Assembly: GCF_000959525.1 (NCBI RefSeq)
Contig: NZ_CP009831.1
Span: 1,798,001 to 1,862,000, forward strand
DNA length: 64,000 nucleotides
Reading direction: 5' to 3'
Source: Burkholderia multivorans ATCC BAA-247
GTDB taxonomy: Bacteria; Pseudomonadota; Gammaproteobacteria; Burkholderiales; Burkholderiaceae
The translations under genes and the position numbers were made by a program. Below the pieces are notes generated by a model. The model saw only the letters and a list, made by a program, of their open reading frames with translations. It searched no databases and was not told the DNA's origin. Positions 10,012 through 18,698 of the stretch are shown here, in pieces (position 1 is the first letter of the stretch; each line of letters opens with the position of its first letter).

Positions 10012-10950
10012 TTACGCGGCTGCCCGCTCGCGCGCGACGCGCGCCTCGTAGGTCTTCAGATGGTTGTATGCGATCCGCAGCAGCGACAGCGCATCGCCCG
10101 CGTCCGGATCGCGGCGCGCGAGCAGATCGCCGATCACGTGGTCGGCCTCGACGCGCGCGCGGTTCTCGATGTCGCGCAGCATCGATGCGGTGAGCGGCGA
10201 CGGCGTCAGCACCATCTGCTGCATCCGCGCGATCGCGGCCGGCTCCGGCCGATAGCCGTTGTGCGCCGCGATCGCACTGCATTCGTCGAGCATCGTTTCG
10301 AGCAGACGGCGGCCGTCGGGCGCCGAGAGGATGTCGCCGACCGAGCCGCGGAACAGCGACGTGCTCGCGGCCAGCGTCGCGAGGAACACCCACTTGTCCC
10401 ACATCCGCGCGACGATGTCGTCGCTGAGCGTCGCGTCGAAGCCGGCGTTGCCGAGCACGTCGGCCAGCGCCCGCATGCGCGGCGAATCGCCGCCGCCCGG
10501 CTCGCCGAACGACAGCCCGTGCGTATCGTTCAGATGCACGATGTGCTGCTCGCGATCGAGCGTCGCCGCGATCACGCACAGCCCGCCGAGCACGCGCGCC
10601 GCGCCGAACCGCTCGCGCAGCACGTCGAGATGGCGCATCCCGTTGAGCATCGGCAGGATCAGCGTCGACGGTCCGACGAACGGCGCGAACGACGCGATCG
10701 CATCGTCGAGGCTGTACGCCTTGCAGCTGAGCAGCACCAGATCGAACGGCGCGGCGCTGTCGCCTGCGCGTACCGTCTGCACGTCGCGCAGCGTCAGGTC
10801 GCCGCGCGGGCTGCGGATCACGAGCCCGTCGCGCGCGAGCGCGGCCGCGCGGCCGTCGCGCACGAGAAACGTCACGTCGCGCCCCGCCGCCGCGAGCCGG
10901 CCGCCGAAATATCCGCCGACCGCGCCGGCCCCTACCACCAGAATTCGCAT
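10012..10950 (-). CDS. 2-dehydropantoate 2-reductase family protein (PanE/ApbA-like)
   Basis: This 312-residue protein has the N-terminal Rossmann motif VVGAGAVGGYFGGRL and a central LLSCKAYSLDDAI (family Lys). LPMLNGMRH follows (the NG of ketopantoate reductases), then MWDKWVFLATLAA with the catalytic Lys. The reaction expected is NADPH reduction of ketopantoate to pantoate, but Burkholderia genomes carry several paralogues of uncertain substrate. AAAGGAGG sits ideally before the ATG at 10950. It stands alone, with no pantothenate genes beside it. Confidence 0.85.
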   Translation of the reverse strand: MRILVVGAGAVGGYFGGRLAAAGRDVTFLVRDGRAAALARDGLVIRSPRGDLTLRDVQTVRAGDSAAPFDLVLLSCKAYSLDDAIASFAPFVGPSTLILPMLNGMRHLDVLRERFGAARVLGGLCVIAATLDREQHIVHLNDTHGLSFGEPGGGDSPRMRALADVLGNAGFDATLSDDIVARMWDKWVFLATLAASTSLFRGSVGDILSAPDGRRLLETMLDECSAIAAHNGYRPEPAAIARMQQMVLTPSPLTASMLRDIENRARVEADHVIGDLLARRDPDAGDALSLLRIAYNHLKTYEARVARERAAA

Positions 10951-11194
10951 CGCTGCCTCCTTTCGGCTTCATTCGGCGCCGCGCCGCCGCCCGCCCGGGC
11001 CGCCCGCACGACGCCATCGCCCGACAGTATAGCGACGCACCTTATGTATATGCATAGATGCCCGCACCGCCGGTGCCGGCTTCCGTCGCTCTAAGGGATT
11101 TCCCGCCTACGCCGGCCGCCGCCGCGCGCCGTCAAAAGACTCATCCCGTCACGCCGTTGCGGCACGCCCCGTTCGACCGACCGACTCAACCACC

Positions 11195-12748
11195 ATGCGC
11201 ACTCTCACCCTCAATCAGAAACTGGCTTCGATGATCGTCATTCTGTGGCTCGGCCTGCTCGTCATCGCCGGGATCGGCGCGTGGCAGACGCGCGCCTCGA
11301 TGATCGACGACCGCCGCGACCAGCTCGCGTCGCTCGTCGCGCAGGCGACGAGCGTTGCCGATCACTACTACAAGCTGTCGCAGCAGAACGCGATGCCGGA
11401 AGCCGATGCGAAGCAGAAGGCGCTCGAAGCGATCGCCGCGATGCGCTACGGCAGCGACGGCTACATTTCGATCAACGATTCGAAGCCGGTGATCGTCATG
11501 CATCCGATCAAGACCGAGCTGAACGGCAAGGACGTGTCGAACTTCGCCGATCCGAACGGCAAGCACCTGTTCGTCGAGATCGTGAAGGTCGGCAATGCGG
11601 CAGGCGGCAAAGGCTTCGTCGAGTATCTGTGGCCGAAACCGGGCGCCGACAAGCCGCAGGACAAGACGAGCGCGGTCCAGCGTTTCGCGCCGTGGGACTG
11701 GTATCTCGTGACCGGCATGTACATGGACGACGTGCGCTCGGCCGTGCTCGCGAGTATCGGGCGCTGGTTCGGGATGACGGCCGTGCTCGGCGCGATCGCG
11801 ACCACGGTGATGGTGCTCGTGCTGCGCAGCGTGCGCGCGAACCTCGGCGGCGAGCTCGAAGTCGCGGTCGACACCGCGCGCCGCATCGCGCAGGGCGACC
11901 TGACCGCACACGTCGACGTGAAGCGCGACGATCGCGGCAGCCTGCTGCACGCGCTGCATACGATGCAAAACGGGCTGATCGACATGGTGTCGCGCGTGCG
12001 CGCCGGCACCGAAAACATCAACGTCGGCGCGAGCGAAATCGCGTCGGGCAACACGGACCTGTCGCAACGCACCGAGGAACAGGCGGCCGCGCTCGTGCAG
12101 ACCGCGTCGAGCATGGACCAGATGACGGCCAACGTGAAGCAGAACGCGGAAAGCGCCGCGCAGGCCGCATCGCTCGCCGATCAAGCGGCGCAGGTCGCGA
12201 CGCGCGGCAGCGCGGTGGTCGACGACGTCGTGCGCACGATGAACGAAATCACCGACCGCTCGCACAAGATCGGCGACATCATCGGCGTGATCGACGGCAT
12301 CGCGTTCCAGACCAACATCCTCGCACTGAACGCGGCGGTCGAAGCCGCGCGTGCCGGCGAACAGGGACGCGGGTTCGCGGTGGTCGCAGCCGAAGTGCGC
12401 TCGCTCGCGCAGCGCTCGGCGACGGCCGCGAAGGAAATCAAGTCGCTGATCGTGTCGTCGAACGAGACGGTCGAGCAAGGCGCGACGCTCGTCACGCACG
12501 CGGGCGAGACGATGGCCGAGATCGTGCAGTCGGTGCGCCGCGTGAACGAGATTCTCGACGAGATCAGCCACGCGTCGCGCGAACAGAGCGCGGGCATCGA
12601 GCAGGTCAATCGCGCGGTCGGCGAAATGGACCAGGTCACGCAACAGAACGCGGCGCTCGTCGAACAGGCGGCGGCCGCCGCGCACTCGCTGCGCGATCAG
12701 GCCGAAGCGCTGCGCGACGCCGTCACGCGTTTTGCGCTGCCGGCCTGA
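11195..12748 (+). CDS. Methyl-accepting chemotaxis protein with periplasmic single-Cache domain
   Basis: This 517-residue chemoreceptor has transmembrane helix 1 at about residues 10-30 and a periplasmic sCache-type domain from about 35 to 185 ([22 protein letters not shown]). Helix 2 follows at about 190-210 ([19 protein letters not shown]), then a HAMP domain and a long coiled-coil signalling domain. The hairpin tip contains [27 protein letters not shown] and [10 protein letters not shown] are typical methylation-helix segments. Similar Cache receptors often bind small carboxylates, but the ligand is unknown. It is monocistronic. Confidence 0.93.
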   Translation: MRTLTLNQKLASMIVILWLGLLVIAGIGAWQTRASMIDDRRDQLASLVAQATSVADHYYKLSQQNAMPEADAKQKALEAIAAMRYGSDGYISINDSKPVIVMHPIKTELNGKDVSNFADPNGKHLFVEIVKVGNAAGGKGFVEYLWPKPGADKPQDKTSAVQRFAPWDWYLVTGMYMDDVRSAVLASIGRWFGMTAVLGAIATTVMVLVLRSVRANLGGELEVAVDTARRIAQGDLTAHVDVKRDDRGSLLHALHTMQNGLIDMVSRVRAGTENINVGASEIASGNTDLSQRTEEQAAALVQTASSMDQMTANVKQNAESAAQAASLADQAAQVATRGSAVVDDVVRTMNEITDRSHKIGDIIGVIDGIAFQTNILALNAAVEAARAGEQGRGFAVVAAEVRSLAQRSATAAKEIKSLIVSSNETVEQGATLVTHAGETMAEIVQSVRRVNEILDEISHASREQSAGIEQVNRAVGEMDQVTQQNAALVEQAAAAAHSLRDQAEALRDAVTRFALPA

Positions 12749-12863
12749 TCGGGGAGCAGCGCCGCGGGCGCGCGATCGTCACGGCGAGCTCGACGACCGC
12801 GTGCCGGCCGATTCCGCGCGTCGCGCATCGTGCGAACCGCCGTGTACGCGCCCGCGCCCGGCG

Positions 12864-13559
12864 TCAATCGTCGGCGCGCGCCGCGCCGCGCACGCGCGGC
12901 ACGGTGGCGTCGAACGTCGTGCCGCCGAGCCCGAGCCCAGCCGCATAGCGGATCAGCTCGACGTCGTTATGCGCGCCGAGCTTCTTCATCGCGCTGATTT
13001 TCTGCGCGCTGACCGTCTGCTTGCCCTTGTTCAGCCGCTGCGCGATCGCCTTGATCGGAATGCCGCTCAGATAGAGCCGGATCACCTCGACCTCGCGCGA
13101 CGACAGCTTCGCCGGCGCGGGCTCGCTGCCGCTCGCGTCGAGCGCGCGCCGCACGAGCGGCGACAGATAGCGCCCGCCGCTGTAGGCGGAATGGACCGCG
13201 GTGACGATGTGCCCGACGTCGTCGCCCTTGCTGACGACGCTCGTCGCGCCGTGCGCGAGAATCGAACGCAGGATCACCGGACTCTCGTTGCGCACGAGCG
13301 CAACGATCCCGACCTCGGGCCGCACGCGCGTCAGCCGTTCGAGCAGCGCGAGCCCTTCGATGCGCCCGTCGCCGCGCAGCGAATAGTCGACGAGCAGCAC
13401 ATGACAGTCGACGGTGTCGAACGCCGCGACGAGTTCGGCCGCCGTCGGATAGGCGGCGACCAGGTCGATCGCGCAGCCGGCGGCCACTACATGCTCCATC
13501 CCGACGAGCGCCAGTGGCCAGTCGTATGCGAAAACGGTGCGAACGCTGAATTTCCTCAT
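12864..13559 (-). CDS. NarL/LuxR-family response regulator
   Basis: This 231-residue two-domain regulator has a receiver domain with phosphoacceptor Asp in HVLLVDYSL (about D58) and conserved Lys in SVVSKGDD. The C-terminal LuxR helix-turn-helix reads LSSREVEVIRLYLSG...IAQRLNKGKQTVSAQKISAMKKLG. The layout resembles RcsB/FimZ-type regulators. No sensor kinase gene is adjacent, so it is an orphan here. A large dyad lies 62 bases upstream of the start. Confidence 0.88.
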   Translation of the reverse strand: MRKFSVRTVFAYDWPLALVGMEHVVAAGCAIDLVAAYPTAAELVAAFDTVDCHVLLVDYSLRGDGRIEGLALLERLTRVRPEVGIVALVRNESPVILRSILAHGATSVVSKGDDVGHIVTAVHSAYSGGRYLSPLVRRALDASGSEPAPAKLSSREVEVIRLYLSGIPIKAIAQRLNKGKQTVSAQKISAMKKLGAHNDVELIRYAAGLGLGGTTFDATVPRVRGAARADD

Positions 13560-13926
13560 GCCCTTTCCATCTGGTTCGCCGGCCGGACGGATCGACCGCG
13601 CGGCCGGCCGGATTGCCGGTGAATGTCGGTTCAGGCGATATTTAGCCTGAAGACATTCTATGAAGCGGTATCCGCATCCGGAATCGGACAGTCACTCGAA
13701 CGGCGCGCCGAAACGTAATACGAGTTTGAAATCCGCGACGAAACGCTCGGACTGCGATCGCGCGCATTGGCCGGACGGCCGACGTCGCGCGCTTCGCCGG
13801 GCGAGCCGGCGGATCGGCGGGTAAAATTGCGGCCTTTGCATACGCTCTGCGATTCCGGGCAGCGGCGGCACGCGACGGCGCATGCGCCGCTCGCCCGCCG
13901 CACCGCCCGTTCATGCCGCCCGACCC
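13560..13926. other. Divergent intergenic region between response regulator and hypothetical gene
   Basis: No gene is supported. The region must hold the promoters of the minus-strand response regulator and the plus-strand gene at 13927. It contains the long interrupted dyad at 13621-13658, annotated separately. The remainder is ordinary GC-rich sequence. Confidence 0.6.
13621..13658. promoter_or_regulatory. Long interrupted inverted repeat upstream of the response regulator
   Basis: The left arm is GAATGTC-gg-TTCAGGC and the right arm is GCCTGAA-GACATTC, around an 8-base AT-rich loop (GATATTTA). Both 7-base half-arms are perfectly complementary, with only a two-base bulge. It lies 62-99 bases upstream of the response-regulator start. 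It could be an operator (autoregulation) or a 5'-UTR hairpin. Only the symmetry is observed. Confidence 0.55.
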
Positions 13927-14415
13927 ATGACCGATTCCGATTTCCCCACCGACGACACCCGCATCCACGAAGACGGCCTCTGGCGCGACAACGGCTGGAC
14001 GGCCCGCATCATCAAGAACGAAGACGACGACGGCTGGGCCGTCGAAATGATCAAGGACGGCGAGGCCGAGCCTGCGCTCGTCGGCCCGTGGACGATGGGC
14101 CGCGACAAGAAGAATCCGAAGCCGATGGACGCGGCCGCGTTCCGCACGCTCGTGAAGACGGCGACCGAAGTGCTGATGCGGCACGAACAGCAGCGGCGCG
14201 CGATGCTGCACAAGCAGGTGACGGTCTGGGCCGGCGACAGCGAGGTGTCGGTCACGCTCGACATCGTGCCGGACGAGCTCGAGCCGTATGCGGAACTGAA
14301 GGCGTTCGATCCGTACGGCGAACTGCTCGCCGACGCGAAGGTGTCGGCCGCGTTCCAGCTGAACAAGGCAAGCGCGACGCGCTGGGTCGAATCGGGATAC
14401 GCGCGGCCGGCGTGA
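13927..14415 (+). CDS. Conserved hypothetical protein (162 aa)
   Basis: This soluble acidic protein has no signal peptide or membrane segment. The N-terminal half has WTARIIKNEDDDGWAVEMIKDG and LVGPWTMGRDKKNPKPMD. The C-terminal half has an alternating beta-like pattern (VTVWAGDSEVSVTLDIVPDE). I recognise the style as a lineage-conserved Burkholderia hypothetical but no functional domain. Coding bias is strong and the reading frame is clear. Its promoter would lie in the divergent region with the response regulator. Confidence 0.75.
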   Translation: MTDSDFPTDDTRIHEDGLWRDNGWTARIIKNEDDDGWAVEMIKDGEAEPALVGPWTMGRDKKNPKPMDAAAFRTLVKTATEVLMRHEQQRRAMLHKQVTVWAGDSEVSVTLDIVPDELEPYAELKAFDPYGELLADAKVSAAFQLNKASATRWVESGYARPA

Positions 14416-14461
14416 CGCGCGGCACGGCGGCCGCGCGCCGGGCGCGCGGGGCGCGCCGGGC

Positions 14462-14514
14462 GCGTTGGGCGCGTTGGGCGCGTTGGGCGCGTTGGGCGCG
14501 TTGGGCGCGTTGGA
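14462..14514. repeat. Tandem 9-bp repeat (GCGTTGGGC)x5.9
   Basis: Five perfect copies of GCGTTGGGC run from 14462 to 14506, followed by a partial copy (GCGTTGGA). They lie between the convergent ends of the hypothetical gene and the sigma54 activator. The unit is a multiple of three but falls outside both stops. Confidence 0.9.
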
Positions 14515-14545
14515 CACGGCGCGCGCCGCCCTGCGCAAGCGCGCG

Positions 14546-15967
14546 TTACGCGTGCAGCCCGTGCGCGGTCATCAGCCGGTACAACGTCGCACGCGACACG
14601 CCGAGCGCCGCAGCGACGTCCGCATGCTGGTGGCGATGGCGCATCAGCGTCTCCTCGATCGCGCGCCGCTCGGCCTGCCGGCGCGCTTCGGCCAGCGTCG
14701 GCGGCCGTTGCGACGTATACGCACCGAGCTCGAGATCGGCTGCCGTGATCGTCGAGCCGTTCGTCATCACGATCGCGAAGCGGATCCGGTTGATCAGCTC
14801 GCGCACGTTGCCGGGCCACCCATAGTTGTAGATTGCCTCCACCGCGCACGGCGCGAAGCCGCGGATCCGGTGCGCGCAGTCGCCGCGAAACCGATGCAGC
14901 ATGTGCTCGGCGAGCAGCATGATGTCGCGGCCGCGCGCGCGCAGCGGCGGCTCGTCGATCCGCATCACGCACAGCCGGTAGTAGAGGTCAGCGCGGAACC
15001 GCCCGTCCTGCATCGCCGCTTCGAGATCGACGTGCGTCGCCGACACGATCCGCACGTCGACCGGAATCGACGCATGGCCGCCGAGACGTTCGATCGTCCC
15101 CTGCTGCAGAAAGCGCAGCAGGCTCGCCTGGCTCTCGAACGGCATGTCGCCGATCTCGTCGAGAAACAGCGTGCCGCCGTGCGCGGCCTCGATGCGGCCG
15201 ATCTTGCGCTGATGCGCGCCCGTAAACGCGCCGCGCTCGTAGCCGAACAGTTCGGCCTGCAGCAGCGTCGGCGGAATCGCCGCGCAGTTGACGGGCACGA
15301 ACGGCCCGTGCGCGCGCGCCGACTGCTGGTGGATCGCGGCGGCCGTCAGCTCCTTGCCGGTGCCCGACTCGCCGGCGACGAACACCGCCGCATCGGTGTT
15401 CGCGACCTTGCGGATCGTCGCGAACAGCCGGCGCATCGCGTCGCATGCGCCGATCATCGTGCCGCCCGGCGCGTCGGTCTGCCGGTCCGGAGCGGCTTCC
15501 GCGAGCTTCAGCATGCCGTACGCATGGCCGACGAGATAGCCGATCGTCGTATACGCGCTCGCGTTGCGCACGTAGTCGAAGCAGCACTGGCGAATCAGCC
15601 GGCACAGCGCGACGTCCTTCAGCCGCTCGTCGCCGGCCAGCGCGACCCAGCCCACGCGCGGATCGCGCAGCACCGCCTCGAACGCGGCGACGTCGAGCGC
15701 GGCGAATCCGTCGAAATCGACGATGCCCGCATACAGCCGATTTCCGCGCAGGTAATTGAGTGCGTCCGCAACGGTCTTCGCGTGCCACACGTCCCATCCG
15801 TTCGACGCGAGACAGTCGACGAGCGCGGCGTCGGGGCGCGGCGACAAATAGACGAGCGGCCGCGCCGGCACCACGCGGTTGCGCCGGAGCGCCGCGAACG
15901 ACGGCGGGCACACGAGCGGCTCGCTGTGCTGCGAGGCGGAGAAACTGATCGGGCAACGGTTGTTCAC
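14546..15967 (-). CDS. Sigma54 enhancer-binding protein with atypical receiver-like domain (VpsR/BerB-like)
   Basis: This transcriptional activator of RpoN promoters has about 473 residues. The N-terminal 150 residues resemble a receiver (LVYLSPRPDAALVDCLASNG, YAGIVDFDGF) but lack the usual acidic pair after the first strand. The central AAA+ domain has Walker A AGESGTGKE, the sigma54-contact loop GAFTGA, Walker B TLFLDEIGDM and the arginine region RFRADLYYRL. The C-terminal Fis-type helix-turn-helix is DVAAALGVSRATLYRLMTAHG. A GTG at 15967 with GAGG six bases upstream is the chosen start. It sits downstream of the exported-protein genes and near two sigma54 promoters, so it is the likely regulator of the matrix locus. 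Similarity to VpsR and BerB is from memory. Confidence 0.85.
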   Translation of the reverse strand: MNNRCPISFSASQHSEPLVCPPSFAALRRNRVVPARPLVYLSPRPDAALVDCLASNGWDVWHAKTVADALNYLRGNRLYAGIVDFDGFAALDVAAFEAVLRDPRVGWVALAGDERLKDVALCRLIRQCCFDYVRNASAYTTIGYLVGHAYGMLKLAEAAPDRQTDAPGGTMIGACDAMRRLFATIRKVANTDAAVFVAGESGTGKELTAAAIHQQSARAHGPFVPVNCAAIPPTLLQAELFGYERGAFTGAHQRKIGRIEAAHGGTLFLDEIGDMPFESQASLLRFLQQGTIERLGGHASIPVDVRIVSATHVDLEAAMQDGRFRADLYYRLCVMRIDEPPLRARGRDIMLLAEHMLHRFRGDCAHRIRGFAPCAVEAIYNYGWPGNVRELINRIRFAIVMTNGSTITAADLELGAYTSQRPPTLAEARRQAERRAIEETLMRHRHQHADVAAALGVSRATLYRLMTAHGLHA

Positions 15968-16069
15968 GGTGGCCTCGCCGCAAGGCGGAATCGGCTGCGC
16001 CGGTGCGGTACGGCGCGCTGTCGCGCCGCCGCGTCGCGCAATACCGGCGTGCGCCGGGATCAAGGGGCG

Positions 16070-16654
16070 TTATCGGCAGAAGATCACGCGCTGCGTGTAA
16101 ATCTGCGGCTCGACGACGGGCGGTGCGGTATGGTTCAGATCGTCGCGGTACGCGCGATAGGTCTTGCCGTTGACGATCACCTCCGACGCGCGCGCGGTTT
16201 CGATCGTGTTCAGCTTGCTGCTCTGCCATTCGCTGACCGTGCTCGACGCGGTCACGCTCGCGTCGCCGGCGATCTTCTGCGTGATCGCACTGCTGTCCTC
16301 CCACGGCTGCGTCTGCATGTCGTGCGCATGCTGCATCGCGCCGACCGTCTTGCCCGTCGGTACCGGCCCGCGCTGCGCGTCGAACGGCACGCCGCGCTCG
16401 TACGACGGCGATTGCCACGACGGCGCATGACCGGCCTCGGGCACCATGTACACCACCTGCGGATCGCCGACCATCATCATCGGCACGCAGGCCGTGTTGT
16501 CGGGCCGGCCGAGCGTCGTCAGCGCCTGCTGCACGCTGGCCGCATTCGCGAGCGTCTGTTCGCTGAGAATCACGAAGACCGCGGGGTTCTGAAATACCGC
16601 CTGTGCGGCGGCCTGCACGCTGTACAGCAGCAGAGCGACCAAAAAGATCCTCAT
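16070..16654 (-). CDS. Exported hypothetical protein (194 aa) of the matrix locus
   Basis: The N-terminus MRIFLVALLLYSVQAAAQA is a Sec signal peptide with probable cleavage after AQA. The mature protein is soluble. It has two Cys (ACVPMMM and the C-terminal IFCR) and GNPQ/NG-rich turns (DPQVVYMVPEAGH). AAGGAGG lies before the ATG. It is the last exported-protein gene in the minus-strand series, just before the sigma54 activator. I recognise no domain. Its place suggests a role in the same surface structure. Confidence 0.75.
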   Translation of the reverse strand: MRIFLVALLLYSVQAAAQAVFQNPAVFVILSEQTLANAASVQQALTTLGRPDNTACVPMMMVGDPQVVYMVPEAGHAPSWQSPSYERGVPFDAQRGPVPTGKTVGAMQHAHDMQTQPWEDSSAITQKIAGDASVTASSTVSEWQSSKLNTIETARASEVIVNGKTYRAYRDDLNHTAPPVVEPQIYTQRVIFCR

Positions 16655-16801
16655 GATTGAGGCCTCCTTGCATCCTCGTCAGGCAAAAAGAGGTGTTGAC
16701 CTCGGGGATGGGACCAACACCCGTCAAACCGCAGCGATCGTCGTGTCGCGCGCCCGGTCCCGCGCGGCCGGCGTACCGGTCGCACGGGGCCGGGCCGCCG
16801 T

Positions 16802-18292
16802 TCACGACGACGTGCTAGTCGACACCACCGTCGGCATCGGCGCGGCCGGCGCCGCCGGAGCGGCCTGGTCGATCGCGGCCGGCACGGCGTCCTTCGCCGG
16901 CTCGGCGAGCGCCGGGACATCAGCGGCCTGCGGCGCCGGTGCGGCAGCCGGTTCGGTGGCCGGTTCGGCGGCGACCGGCGTATCGGCGGCCGCAGGCTGC
17001 TGCGCGGCTTCCGGCATCGGTTCCGCCGGTGCGGCAGCGGTCGACTGCGGGGCGGCGGCCGGCTCGGCTGCCGGCTGCGCCGCGGCATCGGCCTTCGCAT
17101 CGACCGCCGGTGCGGCGGCTTGCGCGGCCGGTGCGGCAACGACTGCGGCGGCCGGCGTCGTGTCGGCTGCAGCCTGCGCGGCTTCCGGCGCCTTCGTGTC
17201 GACGGCCGGCGCGGCCGCCGCTTGCGCGGCCTTGTCGGTCGCGGCCGGCACGGGCTCGGGCGCCTTCGTCTCGGCAACCGGCGCAGCCTTCTCGACAACG
17301 GCCGGTGCGGCGACGACCGCGGCCGCCGGCACTGCGCTCGCCGCCGATTGCGCAGCGGACGGCACCGCGGCCGCAGCCGGTGCGACGGCAGCCGGGATCG
17401 CCGCCGCGGCCTGCGCCGCCTTCGCGACGGCGGGTGCCGGCGCGGGCATCGACAGCGGCGCACTCTGCACGGCGCTCGTCGCGATCGGGCGCGTCGCCGC
17501 CGCTGCCGGCACGGCCGCGTCGAGCGGCGGCAGGCCGAGGCGGCTGCGCACGAGCGGATCGCGGTACTTGATGTCGTCGGCGACGGTCGCTTCCGCCGAC
17601 GGCGCGACGTTCGAGCGCGCGAGCGGTGCGGTCGTGCCCGGGCACAGATGGCCGGTGGCTTCGACCGCGCGCCGGTTCGCATCGCTCTGGCAGAGCAGCG
17701 CGAGTGCGACGTCGGTCAGGCCCATCGCACGGAATTCGCGCGCATCGAGACGACGCACGCAGGCCTGGTCGACGAGCGTCGTGCCGCCCGTCGCGCCGAA
17801 TCCCGGGAACGACACGCCGACGCTCACCGAACCCATGCAGGTGTCGGACAGCGTGGTCGTGAGGCCCGGTGCCTGGATCGCCGGGTTGGTCTTGATCGTC
17901 TGCGTGCCGGAATAATTGACGTTTTCGGTCGTCTGCGTGTTGTACGGACTCGTGCCCGGTGCGCCGGCCGACGCGAGCGTATTGACGCCCTGCGGCTGAT
18001 TCAGGCCGCCGCTCGCCGCGGACGGCATCGTCACGTTCACCTGCACGTTCGAATTGCCGCTGCCCCGAACCCCGCTCGTGCTGGTGGCATTGCCGCCGCG
18101 CGAAGTCGACGTGGTCGTGTTGTTGTTCGTGTTGTTGTTCGTGCTGATGCTCGAGCCGCCACCCAGGCTGACTGCCGTTGCCGTGCTCGACGACTGCGAA
18201 CCCGAGTTCGAGTCGGCCGTTTGCGCGTGGGTACCGATCGTGGTCATCGCGAACAACGCCGCACATGCCACCTTGATCTTGTTGCTGTTCAT
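16802..18292 (-). CDS. Exported protein: Ser/Thr/Asn-rich N-terminus, Cys-containing domain, long Ala/Pro-rich tail (496 aa)
   Basis: The signal peptide is MNSNKIKVACAALFAMTTIGTHAQ. It is followed by a Ser/Thr/Asn-rich stretch (residues about 25-75). Next comes a compact domain (about 140-225) with four Cys: DTCMGSVSVG, VDQACVRRLDAREF, ALALLCQSD and GHLCPG. The remaining 270 residues are almost entirely Ala, Pro, Val and Glu repeats, probably extended and disordered. The Cys domain recalls small phage-associated proteins I have seen, but I cannot name it. GGAG precedes the ATG. The gene lies in the minus-strand exported-protein series. Confidence 0.78.
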   Translation of the reverse strand: MNSNKIKVACAALFAMTTIGTHAQTADSNSGSQSSSTATAVSLGGGSSISTNNNTNNNTTTSTSRGGNATSTSGVRGSGNSNVQVNVTMPSAASGGLNQPQGVNTLASAGAPGTSPYNTQTTENVNYSGTQTIKTNPAIQAPGLTTTLSDTCMGSVSVGVSFPGFGATGGTTLVDQACVRRLDAREFRAMGLTDVALALLCQSDANRRAVEATGHLCPGTTAPLARSNVAPSAEATVADDIKYRDPLVRSRLGLPPLDAAVPAAAATRPIATSAVQSAPLSMPAPAPAVAKAAQAAAAIPAAVAPAAAAVPSAAQSAASAVPAAAVVAAPAVVEKAAPVAETKAPEPVPAATDKAAQAAAAPAVDTKAPEAAQAAADTTPAAAVVAAPAAQAAAPAVDAKADAAAQPAAEPAAAPQSTAAAPAEPMPEAAQQPAAADTPVAAEPATEPAAAPAPQAADVPALAEPAKDAVPAAIDQAAPAAPAAPMPTVVSTSTSS

Positions 18293-18336
18293 TTCACTCT
18301 CCGGACGAGGATTGACCTCCCACCCAGGCAACCGTG

Positions 18337-18618
18337 CTAATTCCCCTGAATGATTTCAGCTTTTCCCGCTTCCCCGAACTGTTTCCAGCCGCTGCCGAGC
18401 TGGGACCACGAGCCGTCCGCCATTCCCTGCCATTGCTGGGAAGTCGGTCCGCCGATGGCACCGCCCGCCGAAAGCGTTTGTTGTTCTGACGGTTTGGTTG
18501 TCTGGGCAAGGTCGTTTGACGTCTGCATATTCGATTGCACGTCCTCGGCAGCACGGTCAGCGCCATACGCCGTCAAAGACGCGAGCATCAGAGCGGCGGC
18601 AATCAGTTTGTGCTTCAT
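18337..18618 (-). CDS. Small exported protein (93 aa) of the matrix locus
   Basis: The signal peptide MKHKLIAAALMLASLTAYGA leads to a mature chain of about 73 residues rich in Gln, Ser and Gly (SNMQTSNDLAQTTKPSEQQ, QQWQGMADGSWSQLGSGW). It has no Cys and no membrane segment. It sits 44 bases upstream of the 496-residue exported protein on the same strand and may be co-transcribed. No known domain is recognised. The Gln/Ser/Gly content resembles fibre or matrix accessory proteins. Confidence 0.75.
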   Translation of the reverse strand: MKHKLIAAALMLASLTAYGADRAAEDVQSNMQTSNDLAQTTKPSEQQTLSAGGAIGGPTSQQWQGMADGSWSQLGSGWKQFGEAGKAEIIQGN

Positions 18619-18698
18619 GCCAACTCCTTACCTAACGTGACAACAATGCGGGAAAAGAGACCAGCGTCACTGCGAAACTGGTCCCCCCACATCTCCTG

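Noticed and set aside
14462-14514. CRISPR-like array
   Set aside because: Units are 9 bases with no spacers and no cas genes nearby; it is a simple tandem repeat. The same applies to 27984-28050.
16802-17682. Arg/Pro-rich frames opposite the Ala/Pro tail of the exported protein
   Set aside because: They are antisense translations of a GC-rich Ala/Pro repeat and carry no independent signals.
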